In this document: piece after piece, positions 16,394 through 25,075 of the stretch
Numbering within the stretch: the first letter of the stretch is position 1
Layout: each line of letters opens with the position of its first letter
From: Bradyrhizobium jicamae
GTDB taxonomy: Bacteria > Pseudomonadota > Alphaproteobacteria > Rhizobiales > Xanthobacteraceae
Length of the DNA: 64,000 bases
Direction of reading: 5' to 3'
Assembly (NCBI RefSeq): GCF_018130215.1
Contig: NZ_JAFCKQ010000041.1
Coordinates: 1-64,000, forward strand
Translations under genes and position numbers: made by a program
The notes under the pieces: model-generated
What the model was told of the DNA's origin: nothing
Seen by the model: only the letters and a program-made list of their open reading frames with translations
Database searches by the model: none

Positions 16394-17216
16394 AGGTCAG
16401 CGAAACGACGAAGCGCAGGCTGATGAAGATCAGGTACGCGGACAGGGCGATCTCCATCTGGCGCTTGTTCAGCTGATGCGCAAGGCTGACGCCATAGCGC
16501 ACCGTGAGCAAGCTCAGCGGGGTCAGCAGTGCAAACCCGATCAGCGATACATAGCCCAGCGAGAGCGGTGGCAGGCCGGGGTGCCCCCAGCCGGCCACGA
16601 CGTAGCCGATCGCGCCGGGAATCGAAACGATGACGCCGACGCCGGACGCCGTTGCGACTGCGGCGTGGATGGGGAATCGGTAGAGGCTGAGAACCACGTT
16701 CGCCACCAGTCCACCGCCGATGCCCATAAGCGACGCCGACGAGCCGGTCACAAGGCCGTAGATCGCCATGGCGCTCCTGCCAGGCAACTTGTCTCCGAGC
16801 TTCCATGTGTCCTTGCCGGCCAGAAGCCTGACGGCAAGAAACAGGCAGACGAGGATGAAAACGGCCTTGAACAGGACAGGCCTGGCGAAAGCTGCGGCGA
16901 TAACTCCGATGCCGACGCCGGCCGCGATCGGCACGATCCACATGCGCAGCACACCGGTGTTCACCTGTCCCTTCCTGGTGTGACCAAGAAACGACGAGAT
17001 CGAGGTGGGCACGATGACGGCAAGCGAGGTGCCGACGCAGAGCGGCATCCGGATCTCGTCCGGCACGCCATAGAGTTCGAACACCTCGTAGAGCACGGGC
17101 ACGATGACGGTGCCGCCGCCGACCCCGAACAGGCCTGCCAGGATCCCGGTGCATGCGCCAGCAGCCGCAAGCGCAGCGGCGAGCCATGCGGTGTGACCAA
17201 ATGCGAGTGCGGCCAT
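16392..17216 (-). CDS. TauE/SafE (TSUP) family membrane permease (274 aa)
   Basis: Polytopic membrane protein with about 8 helices in two repeats. N-terminal repeat GACTGILAGLFGVGGGTVIVP and C-terminal repeat GSSASLMGIGGGLVANVV are the two hallmark TSUP motifs. The family exports or imports small sulfur-containing organic anions (sulfite, sulfoacetate, taurine) or other anions; the substrate here is unknown. Start ATG 17216. It precedes no partner on its strand, but an amidase gene ends 18 bp upstream (17234), so the two may be co-transcribed, the permease perhaps moving a product of the amidase; that is a guess. Confidence 0.88.
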   Translation of the reverse strand: MAALAFGHTAWLAAALAAAGACTGILAGLFGVGGGTVIVPVLYEVFELYGVPDEIRMPLCVGTSLAVIVPTSISSFLGHTRKGQVNTGVLRMWIVPIAAGVGIGVIAAAFARPVLFKAVFILVCLFLAVRLLAGKDTWKLGDKLPGRSAMAIYGLVTGSSASLMGIGGGLVANVVLSLYRFPIHAAVATASGVGVIVSIPGAIGYVVAGWGHPGLPPLSLGYVSLIGFALLTPLSLLTVRYGVSLAHQLNKRQMEIALSAYLIFISLRFVVSLT

Positions 17217-17233
17217 CGGTCATGCCTCCGCAG

Positions 17234-18721
17234 CTAATGGGGTGGGGGTAGTCTCGAATTCCAGGTCGTCGCACGCTCATAGGCCCGGGCCAATTGCAGA
17301 GCGGCGATGTCGCCATGGGCGGGCGCGAGAATCTGCAGGCCCATCGGCAATCCCTCGGGCGAAAAGCCGGCAGGCACGTTGATGGCTGGACATCCGGCCA
17401 TGGTTGCCGGGATCACCACCTCCATCCAGCGATGGTAAGTATCCATGCTGCGACCGCCGACGGTTCTTGGCCACGTCAGGCTGGCATCAAACGGAAAACA
17501 CTGCGCCGTCGGCAGGACCAGGAAATCGAATCTCTCAAACAGCCGGGCGACCGTCCGGCACCAGGCGGCGCGGCGCGTCGATGCCTCGAACACGTCCATG
17601 GCGGACAGACGCAAGGCGCGCTCGACCTCCCAGCAGGCCTCGTCCTTCATCAGCGCCCGCTTGGCCGGATCGGAGAAGCGGCCGGCGAGGGCGCCTCCGG
17701 TGAGCCAGGCGCGGAGAATGATCCAGTAGTCCCAGACCTCCTCCATCGGATGATCGACCGGCAGCGGCTCCACGTCACAGCCGATGTCGGCAAAGGTCTG
17801 CAGGGCGCTTTCGCAGAGATCGAGCACGCCGGGTTCGAAGGCGAGATAGCCGCCGAGATCACCGAGCCAGCCGATCCTGATGCCCTGAACGTCGCGTTTC
17901 AGCCGCTCGCGAAAGGCATTCGGATTTTCGCTGCCGGCCTGGACGGCGAGCAGCATGGCGAGGTCATCGACCGTTCGCGCCATCGGCCCGACCGTCCCGA
18001 GTGACGGCAGGCAAATGTCCCGTCCCTCGGCGGGGATCAGCCCCTGAGTGGGACGCAGTGCAAAGACGTTGTTGTAGGCCGCGGGATTGCGTATCGAGCC
18101 CGCGCTGTCGCTGCCGTCGGCGACCGGCAACATCCGCGTCGCCAATGCGACGGCGGCACCGCCGCTGCTGCCCCCGGCTGTGCGGGTTCGATCGAACGCA
18201 TTGAGGGTGGTGCCGAACACCGGGTTGTAGGTCTGGGATCCCAGACCGAATTCGGCCGTGTTGGTCTTGCCGATCACAATGGCGCCCGCGCGCTTCATCC
18301 TGCGGACAAACCCCGCGTCTTGCGCGGGAAGGGCGTCGCGATGGAGCGGAGAACCTTGCGTGGTCCGCAAGCCCTTGGTCGCGGCGAGATCCTTGATGGC
18401 TTGCGGAAAGCCGTGCATCCAGCCCTGACGCTGGCCGTGGGCAAGGAGGTCGTCCTTTTCGCGCGCCTCCGCAAGGACGTCGCCGCGATCGCGCATCGAC
18501 ACGATCGCATTATGGGCCGGGTTGGTGCGCTCGATGTGGTCCAGATAGATCGTGGCAACCTCGGCGCAGGAAATGTCGCGCGCTGCAATCAGATTCGAAA
18601 GCGCGCGAGCGTCGAGATTGAGGACGGCGTCCTGCCGGACATCGAACGAGCCAGTCTTGAAATCCTGGAGGCTCGCTTGGTCTTCAACGGACGGATTGAA
18701 ATTGCGCTTTTGATGAAACAT
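17234..18721 (-). CDS. Amidase signature family hydrolase (495 aa)
   Basis: Cytoplasmic amide hydrolase with the Ser-Ser-Lys triad: Lys110 in QAIKDLAATKG, a Ser of GGSSGG (185/186) and nucleophile Ser209 in GSDSAGSIRNPA. The length fits stand-alone amidases. It is not GatA: no gatC or gatB is adjacent and the C-terminal region differs from the glutamyl-tRNA amidotransferase. Start ATG 18721 has AGGGCC upstream; the first 30 residues are poorly conserved in character and a later start is possible. Substrate unknown. Downstream TauE-like permease may share the transcript. Confidence 0.88.
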   Translation of the reverse strand: MFHQKRNFNPSVEDQASLQDFKTGSFDVRQDAVLNLDARALSNLIAARDISCAEVATIYLDHIERTNPAHNAIVSMRDRGDVLAEAREKDDLLAHGQRQGWMHGFPQAIKDLAATKGLRTTQGSPLHRDALPAQDAGFVRRMKRAGAIVIGKTNTAEFGLGSQTYNPVFGTTLNAFDRTRTAGGSSGGAAVALATRMLPVADGSDSAGSIRNPAAYNNVFALRPTQGLIPAEGRDICLPSLGTVGPMARTVDDLAMLLAVQAGSENPNAFRERLKRDVQGIRIGWLGDLGGYLAFEPGVLDLCESALQTFADIGCDVEPLPVDHPMEEVWDYWIILRAWLTGGALAGRFSDPAKRALMKDEACWEVERALRLSAMDVFEASTRRAAWCRTVARLFERFDFLVLPTAQCFPFDASLTWPRTVGGRSMDTYHRWMEVVIPATMAGCPAINVPAGFSPEGLPMGLQILAPAHGDIAALQLARAYERATTWNSRLPPPH

Positions 18722-19183
18722 GTTTTGCCAAGGCCCTGTTCATTGACGTTGCTCGTTGGCTGCGGCTCTGCCTAAGGGGACCTGCAGGTAGAGAATTGTT
18801 TTGTTTATGAAATCGCGTCCGGCGCGGTTCGGCCGGCTACTGTCGTCTGCGGAACGACCGCAGTATGCTCAGCACTGATAATTTCGGATGCGCGGTTCGT
18901 ATTCGCCGGGCATTTGCCCAGACATCACTGAAATAAATCGCTCGAATTTTCCGGCAGCGTCTTGCCCAAGCATGGCGTTCGCGCCGCGTGAGGTAAAGTC
19001 AGACAGATCACATTTCGCAAAGTTTTGGTTCGATTGCGCTTGGCCAAATGCAGCCCGCTGGAAATCGTAAACCAATCCTGAAACCGTCGGATCAATTGCG
19101 ACGAGTTCAGCTAGGCAGTTTCCAATCTTTTGCCGCTATCAAGGCTGGAACCGAAAACTGTCCAGCAAGGGTTGGGGATCAGA
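18722..19183. other. Intergenic, no confident gene
   Basis: About 460 bases upstream of both the amidase (minus) and PilZ (plus) genes. Overlapping 60-68 codon ORFs occur on both strands (18869-19075 minus, 18888-19070 plus) without ribosome sites or recognisable content. Presumably holds both promoters. Confidence 0.4.
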
Positions 19184-19429
19184 ATGTTTGTCAATCGCCG
19201 CAAGAGCGAACGCCGTGCCTGCAGAAGCGTCGCCAAGATCCAGGTGGCAACCGGCTCGCTGCCGCGCGACTGCATGATCACGGATATCTCGTCCGGCGGC
19301 GTCAAGGTGATCGCCGAATATCTGGAGATTCCTCCGGAATTCACCATCATCTTCTCGACCGGCAGTCCGCGTCAGTGCCGCCTGGCCTGGCGCATCGGGC
19401 ATGAATTCGGTGCCCAGTTCGTCGACTGA
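19184..19429 (+). CDS. Single-domain PilZ protein (81 aa)
   Basis: A stand-alone c-di-GMP receptor domain. N-terminal NRRKSERRACR carries the RxxxR-type motif, and DISSGGVKV is the (D/N)xSxxG motif, about 20 residues apart, both needed for ligand binding. Start ATG 19184 with GGGGATC upstream; an earlier in-frame start at 19130 lacks support. PilZ proteins adjust motility, adhesion or exopolysaccharide output; closeness to Tad pilus genes (from 19587) makes surface attachment a plausible output, though it is transcribed alone. Confidence 0.85.
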   Translation: MFVNRRKSERRACRSVAKIQVATGSLPRDCMITDISSGGVKVIAEYLEIPPEFTIIFSTGSPRQCRLAWRIGHEFGAQFVD

Positions 19430-19520
19430 CCTGACATTCGTGCGAGGGGCGGCGGGAAGCCGCCTCTAGCCTGGCCCGGTGACCCAAGATCGGGCAGGTA
19501 TGACGGCGGCATGATACCGG

Positions 19521-19545
19521 GCTTAACCGGACCTTAGGGTTAAGC
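19521..19545. promoter_or_regulatory. Inverted repeat with CtrA-like half-sites upstream of tadD
   Basis: GCTTAACC (19521-19528) / GGTTAAGC (19538-19545), perfect 8-bp arms, 9-nt spacer, about 40 bp before the start of the TadD-like gene. It also contains TTAA-N7-TTAG (19523-19537), one base from the alphaproteobacterial CtrA consensus TTAA-N7-TTAA. An operator or a promoter-proximal hairpin. Confidence 0.35.
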
Positions 19546-19586
19546 TGTGAGCATCCCGGAACCTTCGCTGTTCCGAGTCCCCGTTG

Positions 19587-20423
19587 ATGTTCCAGAAGTC
19601 GTCCCGACAAATAAGCCGCGTGAGTCGTCTCGCGGGCGCCGCATCTGCTGCGATCCTGCTGATCGGGCTGTCCGCCTGCCAGACCTCGGGACCTTCCGAC
19701 ATCGCAGACATCACTGGGTCATTGGGCGACAAGGCGGACCAGACCCAGGCGTCTGCCGATCCCCGGCGCGACCTCGAGACCTATCGCGAGCGGGTCCACG
19801 CCAACCCGAAGGATGTCGACGCGGCACTGCAATATGCCAAGGCGCTGCGCGCCACCGGCCAGCGCGCGCAGGCGGCGGCCATGCTGGAGCAGGCGGTGCT
19901 CGCGCAACCCAACAACAAGGCGCTACTCGCCGGCTACGGCCGCGCGCTCGCCGACAACGGCAATTTCCAGCAGGCGTTCGACGTGCTCGGGCGCGCCCAC
20001 ACTCCGGAAGATCCGGACTGGCGCATCCTGTCGGCGCAAGGCGCCGTGCTCGATCAGCTCGATCGCCACGACGAGGCGCGGCAATATTATGACAGCGCGC
20101 TCAAGATCAGGCCCGACGATCCGTCGGTGCTCTCCAATCTCGGGTTGTCCTACCTGCTCTCGAAGGATCTGCCGAAAGCCGAGGAGACGCTGCGCCATGC
20201 CCGGGACCTCGCCCCGGCCGACATGCGCGTGCGCACCAATCTCGCCGTGGTGGTGAGCCTTGAGGGCCGGCAGTCCGAGGCGGAGACCATCATGAAGGCC
20301 AATCTGCCGCCGGAAGAGGGCGCCGCCAATGTCGCCGCGCTCAAGCGACTGCTGTCGCGCCGGGAGGCAAGCCGGTCGGACACGGACAAGATTCCGGTCG
20401 CCGGCGGCCGCCGCAACGACTGA
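19587..20423 (+). CDS. tadD: TadD-like tetratricopeptide lipoprotein (278 aa)
   Basis: Outer-membrane-bound lipoprotein for the Tad/Flp pilus machine. The signal peptide ends in the lipobox LSAC (LLIGLSACQTSG), and at least four TPR-like helical repeats run from residue about 65 to 230 (AALQYAKALRATGQ, ALLAGYGRALADNG, QYYDSALKIRPDDPSVL, AEETLRHARDLAPADM). TadD is thought to aid secretin assembly. ATG 19587 (or TTG 19584). The gene converges on cpaE, its stop 54 bp from the cpaE stop, so it is outside the cpaBCDE operon. Confidence 0.85.
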   Translation: MFQKSSRQISRVSRLAGAASAAILLIGLSACQTSGPSDIADITGSLGDKADQTQASADPRRDLETYRERVHANPKDVDAALQYAKALRATGQRAQAAAMLEQAVLAQPNNKALLAGYGRALADNGNFQQAFDVLGRAHTPEDPDWRILSAQGAVLDQLDRHDEARQYYDSALKIRPDDPSVLSNLGLSYLLSKDLPKAEETLRHARDLAPADMRVRTNLAVVVSLEGRQSEAETIMKANLPPEEGAANVAALKRLLSRREASRSDTDKIPVAGGRRND

Positions 20424-20477
20424 AAGACCTTTTCGTTTCGATGGAATTGGAACGGAGTTCGAGATTGCCTGCGCCGA

Positions 20478-21734
20478 TTATCCGGCGGCCCTGCGACCAC
20501 CCTGCAGCTTGTTGAGGATCGGTGACAGGAATGAGTCTCGCTGTTCGGCGAGGTCGGGACGACCGGTCAGTCGATGCGCCATCCGCAGGAAGGTCTTGGT
20601 GGTGCGGTGACGTCCCGAGACCTCCGCAATCATCTGGCCATTGTTGGCGGCTTCGCCGAACAGCCGACAGTCGAACGGAATGCTGGCGATCGGCTGGGTC
20701 TCGATTGTCTTGGCGAATTCCTTGACCTCGATCTCGGGGCGCTTTGGCATGCCGACCTGGTTCAGGCAGTAGAGCGGCGGGCGGTCGTTCGGGCGCGCAG
20801 CCTTGAGCAGGCTCAGCATGTTCTTGGTGTTGCGCATGTTGGCGAGGTCGGGCTCGGCGACGATCAGAATGTCGTCGGCGCCGATCAGCACGCGCTTGGT
20901 CCAGGCGGTCCATTGATGCGGAACGTCGAGCACGATGCATGACGTGGTCATGCGCATCGTGTCGAAGATCGCGTCGAACGCGTCGGCGCCGAAATCGTAG
21001 ACCTGGTCGAGTGTGGACGGCGCGGCCAGCAGGCTGAGATGGTCGCTGCACTTGGAGAGCAGGCGTTCCATATAGGCGGTATCGGGCCGCTCGGGCGAGA
21101 ACACCGCGTTGGCGATACCCTGCACCGGGTCCTGGTTGTAGTCGAGCCCGGCGGTGCCGAAGGCGAGGTCGAGGTCGACGACAACGCAATCGAGGCCGAT
21201 ATCGCGCGCAATCGTCCAGGCGACGTTGTGGGCCACCGTCGATGCCCCGACGCCGCCCTTGGCGCCGGCAACCGCGATCAGGCGGCCCACCGAGACGGCC
21301 TCCGATGCCGAGAACAGGCTGCAGATCGTGCGCACGATGTCGAGCACCTGCACCGGCCCGATGACGTAGTCGTTGACGCCGCGGCGGACCAGCTCGCGAT
21401 AGGGCGCAACATCGCCGGGATTGCCGAGCACGACGACGCGGGTGCCGGGATCGCAGACGCCGGCAAGCTCGTCGAGGCCGGCGAGGAAATCGCTGTTCGG
21501 CTCGGTCTCGATCACGATGACGTTCGGCGTCGGCGCCTTGTGATAGGCGTCGACCGCAGCGGCGATGCCGCCCATGTGGACGGACAGGTGGGCCTTGGCG
21601 AGCCGGCGGTCCGCCGCGGCGGCCTTTGCGTTCGCGGCCGTGGCAACGGTGGCGCAGAACGCCTGCACCGAGATGCGCGGCGCAGGCGCGATGTAGTCGT
21701 CGGCCTGCGGCGGTTGATTTTGTTGGGCGCTCAT
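20478..21734 (-). CDS. cpaE: Pilus assembly protein CpaE/TadZ, MinD/ParA-like (418 aa)
   Basis: Positions the Tad pilus machine at the pole. N-terminal receiver-like (atypical REC) domain (about 45-160: VIVIETEPNSDFLAGLDELA, VVVLGNPGD) followed by a ParA/MinD ATPase domain with deviant Walker A GAKGGVGAST and DLDLAFG. A long Pro-rich N-terminus precedes. ATG 21734 overlaps the cpaD stop by 4 bp. It is the last gene of the block here: cpaF, tadB and tadC, which commonly follow, are not in the window. Confidence 0.93.
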   Translation of the reverse strand: MSAQQNQPPQADDYIAPAPRISVQAFCATVATAANAKAAAADRRLAKAHLSVHMGGIAAAVDAYHKAPTPNVIVIETEPNSDFLAGLDELAGVCDPGTRVVVLGNPGDVAPYRELVRRGVNDYVIGPVQVLDIVRTICSLFSASEAVSVGRLIAVAGAKGGVGASTVAHNVAWTIARDIGLDCVVVDLDLAFGTAGLDYNQDPVQGIANAVFSPERPDTAYMERLLSKCSDHLSLLAAPSTLDQVYDFGADAFDAIFDTMRMTTSCIVLDVPHQWTAWTKRVLIGADDILIVAEPDLANMRNTKNMLSLLKAARPNDRPPLYCLNQVGMPKRPEIEVKEFAKTIETQPIASIPFDCRLFGEAANNGQMIAEVSGRHRTTKTFLRMAHRLTGRPDLAEQRDSFLSPILNKLQGGRRAAG

Positions 21735-22471
21735 TTGCCTGCGTCGCTCAGCTTGGCCTTTTCGGCTTCGGGATAGTTGGTCGCGGTGGGCGTGCCCTTG
21801 CGGTACTTGTCGAATTCGATCCCGCGACGCGGTGCATACGGGGCGGTCTCGCTGCGCGGCTGCTCGAGGTCGGACGGATTGTCGATCATGGCGGCCAGGT
21901 TGCGCTGCGTGGCGCAGCCGAAATTGTAGTACGACTTGTTCTCGCTGTAGTTCGGATTGTAGAGCGAGGGGCCGAGGTCGTTCGGCCAGGTTCCGCAGGG
22001 ACCGGCGACCGCGGTCATCTTCGGATAGCTCAGGCGGATGGTGGCAAGCGCGCGCGGATCGTCATTGCGATAGGGGCGCCTGGTGATGGCGTGAGCCGGC
22101 ACGCCCATCGACGACAGGATGCCGTGGATTTCGCTATAGACGGCCTGTGCGGCGCGCGAATTCGGCGTATCCTCCGGCACGTCGGCGACAATCGCACCGG
22201 TACCTTCGCGGCGCCAGCTGCGCGCCAGTCCCATGACGTCATCGCGCTGCGTCGCGGTCAGGTTGCCGCGGCTCTTGCCGACGAACACGACGATCGACTG
22301 TTCGCCTTCAGTGACGGCGATCGGATGGCGTTGGCGGTAGTCGTCGGGCACGGTTCCCGTGACGACGTCGGTGGTCTGGATATTGCAGCCGCCGAGCGTG
22401 ATCGTCGCGACGAAGAGGGCCCCGAACAGCGGCAACGTTGCGATGCGGCCGGCTTGTGTGTTGCGCGTCAT
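21731..22471 (-). CDS. cpaD: Pilus assembly lipoprotein CpaD (246 aa)
   Basis: Outer-membrane lipoprotein of the Tad system. ATG 22471 follows GGGGGATC at good spacing; the earlier in-frame start (22492) is less good. A signal peptide ends with the lipobox LGGC (TITLGGCNIQ). The CpaD domain includes VVFVGKSRGNLTATQRDDV and the conserved C-terminal CGTWPNDLG and NFGCATQRNLAAMIDNPSDL, the last a family hallmark. It is in a tight operon: 29 bp after cpaC and overlapping cpaE by 4 bp. Thought to help CpaC secretin insertion. Confidence 0.93.
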   Translation of the reverse strand: MTRNTQAGRIATLPLFGALFVATITLGGCNIQTTDVVTGTVPDDYRQRHPIAVTEGEQSIVVFVGKSRGNLTATQRDDVMGLARSWRREGTGAIVADVPEDTPNSRAAQAVYSEIHGILSSMGVPAHAITRRPYRNDDPRALATIRLSYPKMTAVAGPCGTWPNDLGPSLYNPNYSENKSYYNFGCATQRNLAAMIDNPSDLEQPRSETAPYAPRRGIEFDKYRKGTPTATNYPEAEKAKLSDAGK

Positions 22472-22500
22472 CTTGCGATCCCCCAATCCCAAGCCCGGTG

Positions 22501-23988
22501 TCAGTCGATGATGAAGCCGAAATCGACCGGCGTGGCGCCGATCGGTTCGGCGCGTGCGGCGACGCCATAGATGCGGTTGATGCGTGCCAGCAGCGCCGAC
22601 TGGGCGTCGGAGGCGGGCGCGAAGCCGTCATCCGGACGCGACAGCTCTTTCTGCGCGACGGCGCGCACCACATAGGGCGTCACGATGACCATCAGCTCGG
22701 TCTGGTTGTTGACGAAGTCCTGGCTCCTGAAGAGCTGACCGAAGATCGGGATCTGGTCGACGCCGGGCATTCCGTTGATGGCCTGCTTGGTCTGTTCCTG
22801 GATCAAACCCGCCATCGCGACCGAGCCCCCGGAGGGGACCTCCAGCGTCGTGTCGGCGCGACGGGTCTTGATCGAGGGAATCGTCGTTCCGCCCTGGCCG
22901 CCGGTCAAAGCGTTGTCCATCGAGACTTCGGACACTTCGGTCATGACCTTCAGGCTGATGCGCCCCTCCGAAAGCACCACCGGCGTGAAGTTGAGCGAGA
23001 TGCCGAATTTCTTGAAGGAGACCGTCTGCACGCAGTTTCCGATCGTACCCGTCGTCGACGTCTGACAGGTGACGCCGGTGGGGATGGGAAACTCGCCGCC
23101 GGAAACGAAGGTCGCGGACTCGCCCGAGATTGCGGTCAGGTTCGGCTCCGCCAGCGTTCGCACGACGCCGGCGCTTTCCATCGCGCGCAGCGTTGCGGTC
23201 ACCGACGGCAGGCCGGCCTTCGTCAAGGCCGATGTCGTCAGTGAGTTGCCGGAGACCAGGGGGCCATTGTTGGCGCTGAACGGATTGCTGTTGTTGAAGA
23301 CAACGGCTGCGGAGCCGTAGTTCATGCTGGCGCTGAGATCGATGCCGAGCTGCTTGATGATGTTCCGCTGCACTTCGGCAACCGTCACCTTCAGCATCAC
23401 CTGATCGCGGCCGCGCACCGTGATCGAATTGACCACCTTGTCGGCGTTGCCGACCAGCTTTGCCGCGATGTCGGCCGCGGTCTGGGCCTCGACCGGCGTC
23501 GCCACCGAGCCGGTCAGAACGACGCTGTCGCCGACGCCTTCGACCTCGACGCCAGGCGCTACCTGCCTGAGGGTCGTGCGCATGCCGTTGAGGTCGCGCT
23601 TGATCGCGATGTCGTAGGAGGCGACCTGCTGGCCGTCGGCGTCGAAGAACACCACGTTGGTCTGGCCGACGGAGGCGCCGATGATGTAGGCACGCTGCGA
23701 CGAGCGGATCACGGCGTTGGCAATCTTGGGATCGGCGACCAGCACGTCCTTGGCCTCGCGCGGCAAGTCGACCACCACGGACTTGCCGACGCCGAGCGCA
23801 ACGAAGCGGGTCTTGGTCGGGATGCTGCTGGTGAACGTGACGTCGCCTGTCTTGTCGGTGGTCTTGTCCTGGTCGGCTGCAACCGCCGGCGCTAGGACAG
23901 GGACGAGGGTCAGCGCGGCGACCGCCGAAAACGACAGCAAGCGAACCAGGGTGGTCCGTAGCGTCGGTTGTTTTGCACCGGATGTCAT
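22501..23988 (-). CDS. cpaC: Tad pilus secretin CpaC (495 aa)
   Basis: Forms the outer-membrane pore. ATG 23988 (GGGGA upstream) is chosen over a start at 24123 that would overlap cpaB. Signal peptide to about residue 40 (VAA). BON-like/N-domain region (VALGVGKSVVVDLPREAKDV, DPKIANAVIRSSQRAYIIG) leads to a secretin domain with ESATFVSGGEFPIPTG, GISLNFTPVVLSEGRISL and the final VPSGGSVAMAGLIQEQT. Start lies 16 bp after cpaB; operon cpaBCDE. Length normal for RcpA/CpaC. Confidence 0.95.
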   Translation of the reverse strand: MTSGAKQPTLRTTLVRLLSFSAVAALTLVPVLAPAVAADQDKTTDKTGDVTFTSSIPTKTRFVALGVGKSVVVDLPREAKDVLVADPKIANAVIRSSQRAYIIGASVGQTNVVFFDADGQQVASYDIAIKRDLNGMRTTLRQVAPGVEVEGVGDSVVLTGSVATPVEAQTAADIAAKLVGNADKVVNSITVRGRDQVMLKVTVAEVQRNIIKQLGIDLSASMNYGSAAVVFNNSNPFSANNGPLVSGNSLTTSALTKAGLPSVTATLRAMESAGVVRTLAEPNLTAISGESATFVSGGEFPIPTGVTCQTSTTGTIGNCVQTVSFKKFGISLNFTPVVLSEGRISLKVMTEVSEVSMDNALTGGQGGTTIPSIKTRRADTTLEVPSGGSVAMAGLIQEQTKQAINGMPGVDQIPIFGQLFRSQDFVNNQTELMVIVTPYVVRAVAQKELSRPDDGFAPASDAQSALLARINRIYGVAARAEPIGATPVDFGFIID

Positions 23989-24004
23989 CTCGAAGTCCCC
24001 CACT

Positions 24005-24808
24005 TCACTTCTGTGTCGTCTGAGAGCTGAGGACGCCGTAGCGGACCACATTGATGCTCTCGCCCCGCTTCGGGGCCTGTTCGTTGGCCGAAACCTCGAC
24101 CGACGTTTCCTTGTTGTCGACAATGCTGCGCAGCGCGAGCGCCAGGGTGCCGGTTTGCCGTCCCCGGGCGAGCGTCTCGGCCTGATCGGGCTTCAGCTCG
24201 AGCGTCACGGTCTTGCCGACCAGCGAGTTGCTGCCTTCCTTCTCCTTCGGAGCCTGGTCGATCGCGAGTACGCGGACGTTGGCAAGCAGGATCTCGGTGA
24301 CGATGATGTCCGGACCGACGTGATCGGGATTCTTGTCGCGCCGCGACAGGATCACGTCGACGCGGTCGCCCGGCAGGATGAAGCCGCCGGCGCCGGTCTC
24401 CGGCGAGATTTCGGTGGAGATCGCGCGCATCCCGCTGGGGAGTATCGCGGCCATGAAGCCGCTTCCGTTGGCCTTCACCAGCTTCTGCTCGCGGATCGGC
24501 TCGCCGACGATGAAAGGCGCGCGCGCGATTGCGCCGATGACATCCTTCATGGCGTCGACATTGGTGTCGCGGCGCATGAAGCCGGCGCTGGCGGTTTCAG
24601 CCGGCCAGCGCTGCCATTGCACGTCTTCGGGTTTGACCGCCTGCCCGAGGCCGATTTCGGATTTGGCCACCAGCACGTCGACGGTCGGCAGCTGGACCAC
24701 CGGTGCGGCGGGGGCCGGCGTGTGAGTGTCGGTCCTGCTCGCGAGATAGGTCGCGGCGAGACCGGCGACGCCGGCGATAGCCAGGACCACGATGCGTGCC
24801 GTCTTCAT
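24005..24808 (-). CDS. cpaB: Flp pilus assembly protein CpaB/RcpC (267 aa)
   Basis: Periplasmic, membrane-anchored component with an N-terminal helix (ARIVVLAIAGVAGLAATYLA), then an SAF domain (VDVLVAKSEIGLGQAVKPED, PSGMRAISTEISPETG, LPGDRVDVILSRRDK) that may bind peptidoglycan. Start ATG 24808. First gene of the minus-strand cpaBCDE block; about 270 bp of non-coding sequence upstream presumably holds the promoter. No pilin (flp) or prepilin peptidase (cpaA) gene is found upstream in the window, so these lie elsewhere. Confidence 0.93.
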   Translation of the reverse strand: MKTARIVVLAIAGVAGLAATYLASRTDTHTPAPAAPVVQLPTVDVLVAKSEIGLGQAVKPEDVQWQRWPAETASAGFMRRDTNVDAMKDVIGAIARAPFIVGEPIREQKLVKANGSGFMAAILPSGMRAISTEISPETGAGGFILPGDRVDVILSRRDKNPDHVGPDIIVTEILLANVRVLAIDQAPKEKEGSNSLVGKTVTLELKPDQAETLARGRQTGTLALALRSIVDNKETSVEVSANEQAPKRGESINVVRYGVLSSQTTQK

Positions 24809-25075
24809 GTGATTGTCTGAATGCCCTTGCCAGCGGCGGTCGCGACCTTGCGGTGCTGACAGCCCTTCCCGGGAGCATGACTACGGCAGCAAAAGTGTAA
24901 GCGAACTTGATAGGAGGTTCGGTCGATTAAGGGATTGGTGGGGATGGTGAACGCTTGGTTATCGGCACCACTAGCAACTCCGCAAAATCCCGGAGATCGC
25001 GCAGGCGATCGACCCGTGAGGCGATGTCACTTAACCCGTGGTTGAGGCACTGCGAAGACGCCGCGCGAACGCCGG
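24809..25075. other. Intergenic upstream of cpaB
   Basis: No gene seen. Contains TTAA-N7-TTGA (25031-25045), one base from the CtrA consensus, about 220 bp before the cpaB start and beyond the end of the metC-like gene's non-coding flank. Confidence 0.35.

Noticed and set aside
18869..19075. 68-codon minus ORF and the overlapping 60-codon plus ORF (18888-19070)
   Set aside because: No ribosome-binding site and no recognisable content; neither can be preferred.
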